From Corynebacterium comes (lineage in GTDB: Bacteria > Actinomycetota > Actinomycetes > Mycobacteriales > Mycobacteriaceae), in contig NZ_CP046453.1 of NCBI RefSeq assembly GCF_009734405.1, positions 930,001 through 994,000 on the forward strand: DNA of 64,000 nucleotides, read 5' to 3'. The position numbers were made by a program, and so were the translations under genes. Below are positions 8,501 through 16,643 of the stretch, one piece after another. The notes under the pieces were generated by a model, which worked only from the letters and a program-made list of their open reading frames with translations, did no database searches and had not been told where the DNA came from. The stretch's first letter is position 1. Each line of letters begins with the position of its first letter.

Positions 8501-9352
8501 ATGGGCCGGATCACCAGGAATTTCGCGGTCACCCGCGTCTCCGTCGAACCGGACGGCAGCCACGTCACCGATACCCGTGCGGACTCGGTGGCGGGGGAGG
8601 AGCCGCTGGAGATCAAGGTCAACGGCACCACCCTGAGCACCACCATGCGCACCCCCGGTCACGACATCGAGCTGATCCACGGATTCCTCCACGGCGAGGG
8701 CCTGATCACCTCGCGCGTGGATGTGGCGGAGGCCCGTTACTGCGCCGGTACGGACGCCGAGGGGCACAACACCTACAACCTGCTCGAGGTGGACCTGGCC
8801 CGGGGGGTCAGGTCACCGGGGCGGGAGTTCATCCGCAACGTCACCACCACCTCCGCCTGCGGGGTGTGCGGATCGACCTCCATCGAGCAGATCATGGGGA
8901 AACGGACCCATCCGATCGAGCCCGTGGAGCTGGACCCGCAGGTGGTCATCGGGCTGCCGGAGAAGCTTCGTGAGGGGCAGAAAGCTTTTCGACGCACCGG
9001 TGGCATCCACGCCGCAGGTGCCTTCACCCTCGACGGTGAGCCGGTGCTCATCCGCGAGGACATCGGTCGACACAACGCCGCAGACAAGGTCATCGGTGCA
9101 CTGCTGCTGGCGGACCGGTTGCCCGCGCGGGACCTCATCCTGGTGATGAGCAGCCGTGCCTCCTTCGAGCTGGTGCAGAAGGCCGTGATGGCAGGCTTCC
9201 CCGCTTTGGTTGCGGTCTCCGCGGCAAGTTCGCTGGCCGTCGAGCTGGCCCGCGAGGCCGGGATGGCGCTGACCGGATTCACCCGCGGCGAACGTTTCAA
9301 CCTCTACTCCGGTGCGCTCAAACCTGCGCCGCAGCCGGACCGGAGCGTCTGA
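8501..9352 (+). CDS. fdhD: Formate dehydrogenase accessory sulfurtransferase FdhD
   Basis: FdhD of 283 residues transfers sulfur from a cysteine desulfurase to the molybdenum cofactor of the formate dehydrogenase, which is required for activity. The CxxC pair is visible in TSACGVCG at residues 120 and 123. Other family blocks include RTGGIHAAGAF, REDIGRHNAADKVIG and SSRASFELVQKAVMAG. The ATG follows the fdhF stop codon directly, so translation is coupled. Length is normal. Confidence 0.95.
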   Translation: MGRITRNFAVTRVSVEPDGSHVTDTRADSVAGEEPLEIKVNGTTLSTTMRTPGHDIELIHGFLHGEGLITSRVDVAEARYCAGTDAEGHNTYNLLEVDLARGVRSPGREFIRNVTTTSACGVCGSTSIEQIMGKRTHPIEPVELDPQVVIGLPEKLREGQKAFRRTGGIHAAGAFTLDGEPVLIREDIGRHNAADKVIGALLLADRLPARDLILVMSSRASFELVQKAVMAGFPALVAVSAASSLAVELAREAGMALTGFTRGERFNLYSGALKPAPQPDRSV

Positions 9353-9360
9353 ACAGGGAC

Positions 9361-9366
9361 TACCAT
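9361..9366 (+). promoter_or_regulatory. -10 element TACCAT of the frameshifted GNAT gene
   Basis: TACCAT followed by six bases and ATG at 9373 gives the leaderless arrangement. It supports 9373 as the original start of the downstream gene, although that ATG is in a different frame from the body of the protein. Confidence 0.55.
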
Positions 9367-9372
9367 GGGCGC

Positions 9373-10292
9373 ATGTCCACCGTGACGAGGCACGATGCGC
9401 TCGACCCGGCCACCCCGCCGATGTTGCCGCGCTGTGGGAACGCATCGATCGCGACCTGATGGGCCACGCTGATTTCATCACGAACGCCGAGGAGCTGATC
9501 GTCCGCACCGGTACCCGTGGTGCCGAGCAGCAGCTTCTGGTCACCTACGCGGACCCTGAGCTCCTCGGTTTCGCCTGGTCGACACTGCCGCTGGCGGACA
9601 ACGTTGACACTCTCGAGGCGGCGATCCGTTTCACCCCGGGCGTGGATCCTGGTCCGCTGCTCGACGCCCTCCGAGCCCTCCGCCCGGTCGTCGCCGTTCG
9701 GCATCCGGCGGGCCTCGACCTGTCCGCGCACGGTTTCACCCTGGCCCAGGCGGAGGTCGCCGGTGCACTGCGCCTCCCCGTGACTGTCCCGGCGCCGGGG
9801 AATCACCCCGATTATGTCTTCCACTCCTGGCGGGGACCGGTGCCGGAAGCACATCAATCCGGTCTGGCGGGGTTGAAGGAGACGATGAGCACCGACATGC
9901 CGTGGGGCGGGCAGGCACACGAGCGGGAGGCGTGGGACGCGCAGCGTATCCGAGAGGCGGGGGACGCTGCCCGACGGGCAGGCAGGGAAACCCTGTGGAC
10001 CGTCGCGGTCCATGAGGCCAGCGGCGACTACGCCGGGTACACGCAGTTGTCGTGTCCCACTTCTCGCCCCGACCTTGCCTTCCAGGAGGACACGCTGGTC
10101 GTCGGGGCGCACCGCGGGCACGGCCTGGGGATGGCCTTGAAGAGCGCCAATCTGTTGCAGCTCGGGCGCGAGATGCCACAGGTGCGCACCGTGTACACCT
10201 GGAACGCGGAGGACAACCGGCACATGCTCGACATCAACCGGCGCCTGGGTGTCACGCCCTCAGGAATTTTCGAGTGCTGGCAGGCGGGTTGA
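9373..10292 (+). pseudogene. GNAT acetyltransferase with apparent one-base frameshift
   Basis: Two-domain GNAT N-acetyltransferase. The acetyl-CoA motif is in the C-terminal half (DTLVVGAHRGHGLGMALK). From the promoter-supported ATG at 9373 the reading begins MSTVTRHDALDPATP and then stops at 9457-9459. The rest of the protein, from ADVAALWERIDRDLMGH onward, is in another frame. Adding one C to the CCCC run at 9413-9416 joins both into DPATPADVAALWERI without a break. This is either a real inactivating deletion or a sequencing error. A shorter product from the ATG at 9459 is possible but has no ribosome binding site. Confidence 0.75.
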
Positions 10293-10310
10293 GGGTTCAG
10301 GTTCCCCAGG

Positions 10311-12479
10311 TCAGCGGGCGTGGCTCAGCGCCGGGGCCTCCTCGCCCTCGGCGAGCTTGGAGGGCCACCAGATCTTCGGCCCGATGTCGTAGGCGAGGGC
10401 CGGGACCAGCAGGGTGCGCACCACGAAGGTGTCCAGGAGGACGCCGAAGGCGACGATGAAGGCGAGCTGCACGAGGAACAGGATCGGGATGACCGCCAGC
10501 GCCGCGAAGGTTGCCGCCAGGACGATGCCGGCAGAGGTGATGACCCCGCCGGTGATCGTCAGTCCGCGGAGCACCCCCTGGTACGTGCCATGGGTCAGGG
10601 ACTCCTCGCGGATCCGGGTCATCAGGAAGATGTTGTAGTCGATTCCGAGTGCCACCAGGAACACGAAGCCGTACAGCGGTACCGCCGGGTCCGCTCCCGG
10701 GAATCCCAGGATTTCGTTGAACACCAGCGCCGCGACGCCCATGGCGGTGCCGAAGGACAGGACGGTCGTGAGAACCAGGAGCACCGGGGCGATGACTGAA
10801 CGAAGCAGGAGCATGAGGATGAACAGGATGACGACCAGGACAACCGGGATGATCAGGTTCCGGTCATCGATTGCGGTGTCATTGGTGTCGATCGCCGTGG
10901 CGGTCACTCCACCGACCAGGACCTCGCCCGGGACGCTTTCCAGCCCGGCGCGCAGCTCCCGGACCGTTTCCTGGGCTGCGGCGGAGTCAGCCGCGGAAGC
11001 CAGCGTGCCCTGCAGCAGCACCCGACCGTCGACGACCGTGGGCTCCGGCGGGGGACCGGCGCCGAAGAGCGGCTGCACACTTCCGCTCTCATCGACCGGG
11101 GAACTGCCGGTAGGCGAGTCCTGCGCGGTGACGCTCACGCCTCCGATGCCGTCCTGGCCCCACATCACGCGGGCGGCCTCGGAAGCCTGCGTCTGATCGG
11201 CCAGGACGTAGACCGGCGACCCGGAGCCGCCGGGGAAGTGTTCTCCGAGCGCCTGCTGGCCTGCGCGTGCCTGCGATTCCCCGAGTATCAGCTCCGATTG
11301 TGCGACGCCGCCGGCCTGCAGCTGGGTTGCGCCGAGGGCGCCGAACGCCAGGACGATCGTCGTGCCGATCCACAGGACCCGAGGGTTGCGCTTCACGTTG
11401 CGGGCCACCCGGGCCCACAGACCCTGGGTGGAGGCGGCCCCGTCGCCGGCCTCGGGATCGTAGACGGGGCGGCGCGGCCAGAAGGCGGTACGGCCGAGGG
11501 CGTAGAGCAGAGCGGGCAGGAAGGTCAGTGCAGAGGCCATGGCGAAGATGATGCCGACGGAGGCCACCGGGCCCAGCGTGCTGTTCGATTTGAGGTCGCT
11601 GAGCAGCAGGCAGAGGAGGCCTGCGATCACGGTGCCGCCGGAGGCGAGGATCGGTTCGAGGGAACCGCGGAGCGCGCGGAAGGTGGCCTCCCACGTGCCC
11701 GGGGTGTGCCTGAGCTCCTCGCGGTAGCGGGCGACGTAGAGCAGTGAGTAGTCGGTTGCGGCGCCGATGACCAGGATGAAGAGGATCCCCTGGGTCTGGC
11801 CGCTCAGCAGCAGAACGTCCGCCTTGGCCAACCACCACACACTCAGCAGCGCCACGCACAGTGCGAACATGCTGGTGGCGAGCACAGCGATCGGCAGCAG
11901 CAGGGAACGGTAGACGATGATCAGGATGGTGAAGACCGCGACCAGTGCCACCGCGAGCAGAAGCCCGTCGATGCCCGCGAAAGCCGCGCCCAGGTCGGCG
12001 GCGAAGCCGGCCGGGCCGGTGACGTAGACGGACACGCCGTCGGGCTGCCCGTCGCGAAGCGTCCCGCTCAGGGACTCGACGGCTTCACCGGTATCGGCAG
12101 TGGCATCCAGGAGGATGAATGCCTGGGCGGCGAGCCCGTCCTCGGAGGGAATGGGCGGGGACACGTCGCCGGCGACCACGGGAAGTTCGGCCACCTCTTC
12201 GAGCTGGGTCCCGATCGCCCCCAACTGAGCGTCGCTCAGTACCTGCTCGCCGACGAACACGACGACCGCCGGTATGGCCTCACTGTCGGTGAATTCGCCG
12301 AGCTTCTGCTGGACGACAGAGGCGTCGGCGGATTCCGGGAGGTAGAGCGTCTGATCGTTCGTCGACACTTCGTTGACCCTGCCGAAGTAGGGTCCGCCGA
12401 CGGCCGCACCCGCCAACCACACGAGTATGAGGACTGCGGGCAGGAGGACACGAAGCCAACGGGGCACGCGAGGGTACAT
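10311..12479 (-). CDS. MMPL/RND-family exporter
   Basis: RND-superfamily membrane transporter of the MMPL type, 722 residues, for lipids or drugs. The layout is the usual duplicated one: an N-terminal helix (residues 8-28), a large periplasmic loop, five clustered helices around 170-330, a second anchor near 370, another external loop and five helices at about 540-690. GAATDYSLLYVARYREEL and GIDYNIFLMTRIREE carry the conserved Asp-Tyr pairs of the proton pathway. The ATG has GGAAGGA upstream. It is divergent from a MarR regulator across 93 bases, which suggests that this regulator controls it. Substrate unknown. Confidence 0.88.
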   Translation of the reverse strand: MYPRVPRWLRVLLPAVLILVWLAGAAVGGPYFGRVNEVSTNDQTLYLPESADASVVQQKLGEFTDSEAIPAVVVFVGEQVLSDAQLGAIGTQLEEVAELPVVAGDVSPPIPSEDGLAAQAFILLDATADTGEAVESLSGTLRDGQPDGVSVYVTGPAGFAADLGAAFAGIDGLLLAVALVAVFTILIIVYRSLLLPIAVLATSMFALCVALLSVWWLAKADVLLLSGQTQGILFILVIGAATDYSLLYVARYREELRHTPGTWEATFRALRGSLEPILASGGTVIAGLLCLLLSDLKSNSTLGPVASVGIIFAMASALTFLPALLYALGRTAFWPRRPVYDPEAGDGAASTQGLWARVARNVKRNPRVLWIGTTIVLAFGALGATQLQAGGVAQSELILGESQARAGQQALGEHFPGGSGSPVYVLADQTQASEAARVMWGQDGIGGVSVTAQDSPTGSSPVDESGSVQPLFGAGPPPEPTVVDGRVLLQGTLASAADSAAAQETVRELRAGLESVPGEVLVGGVTATAIDTNDTAIDDRNLIIPVVLVVILFILMLLLRSVIAPVLLVLTTVLSFGTAMGVAALVFNEILGFPGADPAVPLYGFVFLVALGIDYNIFLMTRIREESLTHGTYQGVLRGLTITGGVITSAGIVLAATFAALAVIPILFLVQLAFIVAFGVLLDTFVVRTLLVPALAYDIGPKIWWPSKLAEGEEAPALSHAR

Positions 12480-12572
12480 GGTGATCCTTCCGGGGGACGT
12501 ATGTCTGAACGGTCTTTATAAGCCTAGGAAGAAACTAGCCTAGCTTAATATATGGCGTGCTAGTATACTTTC
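12480..12572. promoter_or_regulatory. Divergent MMPL/MarR promoter region with dyads
   Basis: AT-rich for this genome. It contains the perfect palindrome AGTATACT at 12562-12569, overlapping the -10 TAGTAT (12561-12566) that stands six bases before the marR-type ATG. It also has an imperfect dyad AAGCCTAGG ... CCTAGCTT around 12520-12546 lying towards the exporter. These are good candidates for MarR operators repressing both genes. Confidence 0.5.
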
Positions 12573-13208
12573 ATGAAATCGGAGCATCCGGAGCCCGTTA
12601 AGGGGATCGACGCCGCCTCGCTGGCGCCCGACGGTCCTTCTTCCGGCGATGCCCCCGGCAGGCCAGCCGCCATGTACGGGGTAGAGGCGAACGACCCCCA
12701 GGGCAGACTCGTCGACCGCAGCGGCACCTCTGTTGCGGACATGCGTCAGATCACCGCCCTCATGCAGGCGATGGGAAACCTCCGCGACGTCGAGGAGCGA
12801 CTGTCCCAGGCGTCGCTGGAGTACATGAAGCTGGGCAAGACCGACATGAGAGCACTGCACTTCCTCATCGTCTCCTCGAACACCGGCGGGGTGGTGACCG
12901 CCTCAGTTCTGGCCAACCACCTTCGTATCACCAGCGCCTCGACGACCAAGCTTCTCGACAGGTTGGAACGCGACGGGCACATCACCCGCAGTCCGCACCC
13001 CAGTGACCGTCGTTCGCACAGCATCCATATCACCGAGGAAACCCGAACTGTGGCGATGGAGACGGTCGGGGCCCAGCAGGCCCGGCGCTTCCATGCCGCC
13101 GCCCGGTTGAGTCCGGCGGAGCGGGACGTGGTCATCCGCTTCCTCCGTGACACCGCCGTCGAACTGGAGACGGGGATGGAATGGGTCAGGCAGACAGCGG
13201 GGGAGTAG
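12573..13208 (+). CDS. MarR-family transcriptional regulator
   Basis: Winged-helix regulator of 211 residues. The first 55 or so residues are a Pro/Ala/Gly-rich extension without predicted structure, unusual for MarR proteins, which are normally 140-160 residues. The MarR core follows: dimerisation helix (QITALMQAMGNLRDVEERL), recognition helix region (VLANHLRITSASTTKLLDRLERDGHI) and the wing arginines RSPHPSDRRSHSI. The ATG at 12573 is supported by the TAGTAT-N6 spacing; an internal start near the core is possible. It probably represses the divergent MMPL exporter and itself. No ligand can be inferred. Confidence 0.85.
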   Translation: MKSEHPEPVKGIDAASLAPDGPSSGDAPGRPAAMYGVEANDPQGRLVDRSGTSVADMRQITALMQAMGNLRDVEERLSQASLEYMKLGKTDMRALHFLIVSSNTGGVVTASVLANHLRITSASTTKLLDRLERDGHITRSPHPSDRRSHSIHITEETRTVAMETVGAQQARRFHAAARLSPAERDVVIRFLRDTAVELETGMEWVRQTAGE

Positions 13209-13253
13209 CAGTTCGCGCCTCTGATCTGCGGGCGGAACGGTACCTCCTGCCGG

Positions 13254-13259
13254 TACTGT
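13254..13259 (+). promoter_or_regulatory. -10 element TACTGT of leaderless promoter
   Basis: TACTGT, six bases, then ATG at 13266. No ribosome binding site is present in the short gap. Confidence 0.55.
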
Positions 13260-13265
13260 GATGCC

Positions 13266-13985
13266 ATGACAACGTCTCCTGAAACCGCCGTCCTGCCGAA
13301 CTACGACTGGTCCCGGTTCAAGCGGGTTCTCGTCGTGGCGGCCCACCCCGACGACGCCGAGTACGGCCTGTCCTGTGCCGTGGCGATGTGGACCCGCGCC
13401 GGGGTGGAGGTCAGCTACCTGCTTCTCACCCACGGTGAGGCCGGTATCCGCCACCTGGATCCGGCGGAGGTCGGCCCGCTGCGTGCGCAGGAGCAGCACC
13501 GGGCCTGCGAGGCCGTCGGTGTGACTGATCTGACCCTGCTGCATCACCCGGACGGCCAGCTCATGGAGTCGATGGAGCTGCGCAGGGACATCGCGGAGCG
13601 CATCCGTGAGTTCCGGCCGGATACGGTCATCACCGCGAACTTCGAGCTCGAGGCCTACGGCACCTTCAACCAGGCGGACCACCGGGTGGCCGGGCTCATG
13701 ACTGTCGACGCCGTCCGCGACGCCGACAACCCGTGGGTCCATCGTGACCTGGACCTGCCGGCGCACAAGACGAGCCGCCTGCTGGTGGTCAACCCGGGCG
13801 AGCCGACCCACCGCGTCGTGGTCGATGAGGAATCACACCAGGCAGGTGTGAGATCCCTGAGCTGCCACGAGGTCTATCTTGCGGCGCTGCCGGATCATCC
13901 GAAGCCCGAGGAGTTCATACCGGAGATGCTCTCCCAGCCGGACGGCGAGCACGCCGTCTCCTTCCGGGTGTTCGAGCAGATCTAG
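13266..13985 (+). CDS. PIG-L family deacetylase (LmbE-like)
   Basis: Zinc-dependent N-acetyl-sugar deacetylase fold, 239 residues. The metal-binding AHPDDAEYG block is near residue 25, and NFELEAYGTFNQADHRVAG holds the second conserved His region near 120-140. The family includes MshB and Mca of mycothiol metabolism, but this protein is shorter and closer to the general LmbE group, so mycothiol is not claimed. The stop codon shares the bases CTAG with the stop of the convergent methyltransferase gene. Confidence 0.85.
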   Translation: MTTSPETAVLPNYDWSRFKRVLVVAAHPDDAEYGLSCAVAMWTRAGVEVSYLLLTHGEAGIRHLDPAEVGPLRAQEQHRACEAVGVTDLTLLHHPDGQLMESMELRRDIAERIREFRPDTVITANFELEAYGTFNQADHRVAGLMTVDAVRDADNPWVHRDLDLPAHKTSRLLVVNPGEPTHRVVVDEESHQAGVRSLSCHEVYLAALPDHPKPEEFIPEMLSQPDGEHAVSFRVFEQI

Positions 13986-14548
13986 TCCCGTGACCGCCGC
14001 AGCGGCACGAAACGGAACGCGCCGTGCCGGGACACCGCCGACTCGTCCTCGGACAGCCGCTCAACCAGCAGCATGGTGCCGGAAACGGGGATGACCATCA
14101 GGCCGCCGATTCTCAGCTGATCGATGAGATCCTGCGGGATCTCATCGGCTTCGGCGGAGACGAGGATCCGGTCGAAGGGTGCCAGGTCCGGCAGCCCGAA
14201 GACCCCGTCGGTGGCCTGGTGGACCGTGATGTCATCGAAGCCGGCAGCCCGCAGATTGTTCTGTCCGAACTCAACCAGCTCGGGGACGAGTTCGACGGCG
14301 CTGACGGTGCCGCCGAGCTCCGCCAGCAGCGCAGAGGTCCACCCTGAACCGGAACCCACGTCGAGGACGCGGTGGCCGGGGTGGACGTCGAGAAGCGTGA
14401 GCATGAAGGCCACGGTGAAGGGCTGGGAATTGGTCTGGCCGTGCCCGATCGCGATGGGGGCGTCCACATAGGCCTCCCCCCGCGCATGGGCGGGAAGGAA
14501 GCCCGCGCGGTTGACACGCGCCATCGCACTACTGACCCGGTTGTTCAT
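13982..14548 (-). CDS. PCMT-like SAM-dependent methyltransferase
   Basis: Methyltransferase of 188 residues related to protein-L-isoaspartate O-methyltransferases, which repair isomerised aspartate. The PCMT signature SQPFTVAFML precedes the SAM-binding motif VLDVGSGSGWTSALLAEL. The ATG at 14548 has GGAGG seven bases upstream; the longer frame to 14590 lacks a site. It converges with the PIG-L gene, and the two stops overlap by four bases. Substrate may be isoaspartyl protein or a small molecule. Confidence 0.82.
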   Translation of the reverse strand: MNNRVSSAMARVNRAGFLPAHARGEAYVDAPIAIGHGQTNSQPFTVAFMLTLLDVHPGHRVLDVGSGSGWTSALLAELGGTVSAVELVPELVEFGQNNLRAAGFDDITVHQATDGVFGLPDLAPFDRILVSAEADEIPQDLIDQLRIGGLMVIPVSGTMLLVERLSEDESAVSRHGAFRFVPLRRSRD

Positions 14549-14622
14549 GAGGGCACCTCCGTGCGCTGACGCGGCATTTTCCGGAATCATAGCAGCTCAG
14601 CGCATGAAAAGGAACCCTCCGA

Positions 14623-15249
14623 TCACACTTCGACGGACTCCCCGGGTCGCAGCGGCAGATACTCCAGTCCGTGTTCCTCGGCGAGCCTGCCCAGCAGGCC
14701 CCTGCGTAGCTTCAAGCCGAATTCGTTGTCGATGCCGTCGTGGACGCCGATGAATCTGATCGGTCTGCTGGCCCGGAGGAAATCCTCCACGTCCAGCATC
14801 TTCAGCCAGGGCGCGCTGACCGGAATGAGAGCGACCTCGACGCCTGCGAGCACGGGGAAGGAGTCGCCGGTGTGGAGGACGCGACCGTCGACAAGGAAAC
14901 CGAGGTTTGTGGGGAGCGGCGTGGAGCGGGTGACTGTGCCGTGCGGCGCCTCATGTACCGCGATTTCGATGGCTCCGACGGTGAAGATGTCACCGTCGGC
15001 GACGGTGATGACATCGAGGTCGGTGTGGTCGGCCAGTTCGGCCGGCCCGTAGATCGCGATCTGCGGGTTATGCCGCCGGGCGGCGGCCAGGGCCTGCACA
15101 TCGACGTGGTCGGGGTGGATGTGGGTGACCAGGACAGCGTCGACCTCGGCCAGGTTGTCCGGGACCTGAAAGGAACCCGGGTCGATGATGAGCCTGGACC
15201 GGCCCTTCGACAGTTCCACGCAGGAATGGTATCGGCGGGTGATCTTCAT
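14623..15249 (-). CDS. MBL-fold metallohydrolase
   Basis: Metallo-beta-lactamase fold protein of 208 residues. The metal motif is THIHPDHVD at about residues 42-50. Further ligand positions fit HGT near 105, LHTGDSF near 125 and GVHDG near 172. It resembles the UlaG/UPF0173-like small hydrolases. Substrate unknown. It sits alone between the methyltransferase and a lipoprotein gene on the same strand. Confidence 0.82.
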   Translation of the reverse strand: MKITRRYHSCVELSKGRSRLIIDPGSFQVPDNLAEVDAVLVTHIHPDHVDVQALAAARRHNPQIAIYGPAELADHTDLDVITVADGDIFTVGAIEIAVHEAPHGTVTRSTPLPTNLGFLVDGRVLHTGDSFPVLAGVEVALIPVSAPWLKMLDVEDFLRASRPIRFIGVHDGIDNEFGLKLRRGLLGRLAEEHGLEYLPLRPGESVEV

Positions 15250-15288
15250 GGCCTCAATTGTGCCTGCCCGACCCGGGCCCGGCCACCG

Positions 15289-15828
15289 CTAGTTGGCGGG
15301 CAGCTCCAGCTCGACCAGATCCTTGCGGTCGGCGTCGTCCAGTTCGATCTTCCAGCGGAGGACGCCGTCGTCCTCGTCCAGCTCGGCCTGGTCGAGGATT
15401 CCGTCCGGGTGCTGGTTCAAGGCGTCGCGGATCGCCTCTGCAGCGGTGACGGTGGCGGCCTGTGCCTTGACGACGTCCTCATCCTCGCCCTCCCGCTCGT
15501 CCTCGCGGACGGTGCCGTCCGAGTCGACCTCGAGCTCGATGACCTCGTTGCCCACCACGACGTCGATGTCGTAGGTCTCGCGGTCGTCTTCACGGTCAAT
15601 GTCGACGATGATTCCGTCGCCGTGCTGAGCGAGTACGGCGTCGATGGCGCCGAAGACCGGGTCGTCGCCGGTCTGTCGATCGGCGACGGTTGTTTCCGTG
15701 GCGGTGGACGTCTCGTCGGTGGCGGTGGCGGTGTCCGGTGTCGAGGCATCGTCGGATCCGGTGCATGCGCCCAGGAAAAGGGCGGCGCTGACGGTGATTC
15801 CTGCGGCGAGGATGTGGCGGGAGGTCAT
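15289..15828 (-). CDS. PepSY-like acidic lipoprotein
   Basis: Secreted lipoprotein of 179 residues. The signal peptide ends with the lipobox LGAC (Cys about 22), followed by a Thr/Asp-rich linker. Two repeated units, roughly residues 60-105 and 120-175, each run Ala-Ile-Asp/Arg ... His-x-Asp-Gly ... Val/Leu-Glu-Leu and look like PepSY domains. The mature part is very acidic. PepSY domains are thought to inhibit or bind extracellular proteases or partners. The ribosome binding site is GGAGTGAG before ATG 15828. Confidence 0.75.
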   Translation of the reverse strand: MTSRHILAAGITVSAALFLGACTGSDDASTPDTATATDETSTATETTVADRQTGDDPVFGAIDAVLAQHGDGIIVDIDREDDRETYDIDVVVGNEVIELEVDSDGTVREDEREGEDEDVVKAQAATVTAAEAIRDALNQHPDGILDQAELDEDDGVLRWKIELDDADRKDLVELELPAN

Positions 15829-15915
15829 GGTTTTCTCACTCCTTGTTGAAGATTCGGCTTATGTGTCGATCTCTTTTCACCGTAGAGGATGAACATGGAG
15901 CGAGGAGGAGAGTTC

Positions 15916-16530
15916 TCAGGAGTTGGCGTCGATCCACTCTTCGACCACGGATGCGGGGACCGGGTAGAAGTCATGGGCGTCCACGCCGACGTGGAACTGC
16001 CGGCCGTCAACCACCTCCGGCTCATGGGTGTGGCCGTGAACCAGGAGCGTGCGGCCGTCGTCGACCGGCATCAGCGCGAGCATTTCCTCCGAGGCGTGGG
16101 GGTCCACGAAAGGGAAGGGATAGTGGGAGACGATGGCCTCGTTGCCGGCGCTGGTGACCAGCCGGTCGCCGGTCTCGGGGAGGATCAGGGCGAAAGTGGC
16201 TTCGTAGAGTGGTCGCTTGCGCTCCGCGTACCCGGGATCCTGGAGCAGGGAGATCGAGTCGTGGTTGCCGGGCATGAGCAGGATCGTGCCGTTGAGCTGC
16301 TGCGCGAGGGGTAGTGTCTCGGCCCGGACGCCCATCGCGAAGTCCCCGATGTGGAGCACCGTGTCCCCGGGATCCACCACGGCGTTCCACCGCTCGATCA
16401 TCATCGCGTTCATCTCACCCACCCGCCCCTCATAGTCGCGGCCGAACACACCCGACATGTGCTCGTGCCCGAAGTGATGGTCGGAGGTGAGGAAGTCGAC
16501 CGGGCGGTTGATGCCAGCGATGGTGAGCAT
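15916..16530 (-). CDS. Calcineurin-like metallophosphoesterase
   Basis: Metallophosphoesterase of 204 residues. All expected dimetal motifs are visible: SDHHFGH near 16, GDFAMG near 62, PGNHD near 88, VSHYPFPF near 132 and LVHGHTHE near 162. Small enzymes of this type hydrolyse phosphomono- or diesters or diadenosine phosphates; which substrate is unknown. GGAAAGG precedes the start. Confidence 0.85.
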   Translation of the reverse strand: MLTIAGINRPVDFLTSDHHFGHEHMSGVFGRDYEGRVGEMNAMMIERWNAVVDPGDTVLHIGDFAMGVRAETLPLAQQLNGTILLMPGNHDSISLLQDPGYAERKRPLYEATFALILPETGDRLVTSAGNEAIVSHYPFPFVDPHASEEMLALMPVDDGRTLLVHGHTHEPEVVDGRQFHVGVDAHDFYPVPASVVEEWIDANS

Positions 16531-16599
16531 GACGGCCTTTCCGCAGGAGTTACTCGTATCTCCAGGATAGGTTCAGACCGCTGCGTTCCGTACGGAAAC

Positions 16600-16628
16600 G
16601 CCCGCCACGACACCGGGCGGGGCGGGCG
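16600..16628 (-). terminator. Hairpin terminator after the CocE-type gene
   Basis: CGCCCGCC (16600-16607) and GGCGGGCG (16621-16628) form an 8-bp G+C stem, followed on the minus strand by GTTTCC. It lies 16 bases past the stop at 16644. The T tract is short, so efficiency is uncertain. Confidence 0.5.
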
Positions 16629-16643
16629 TCGGGAAGCAGGGGG

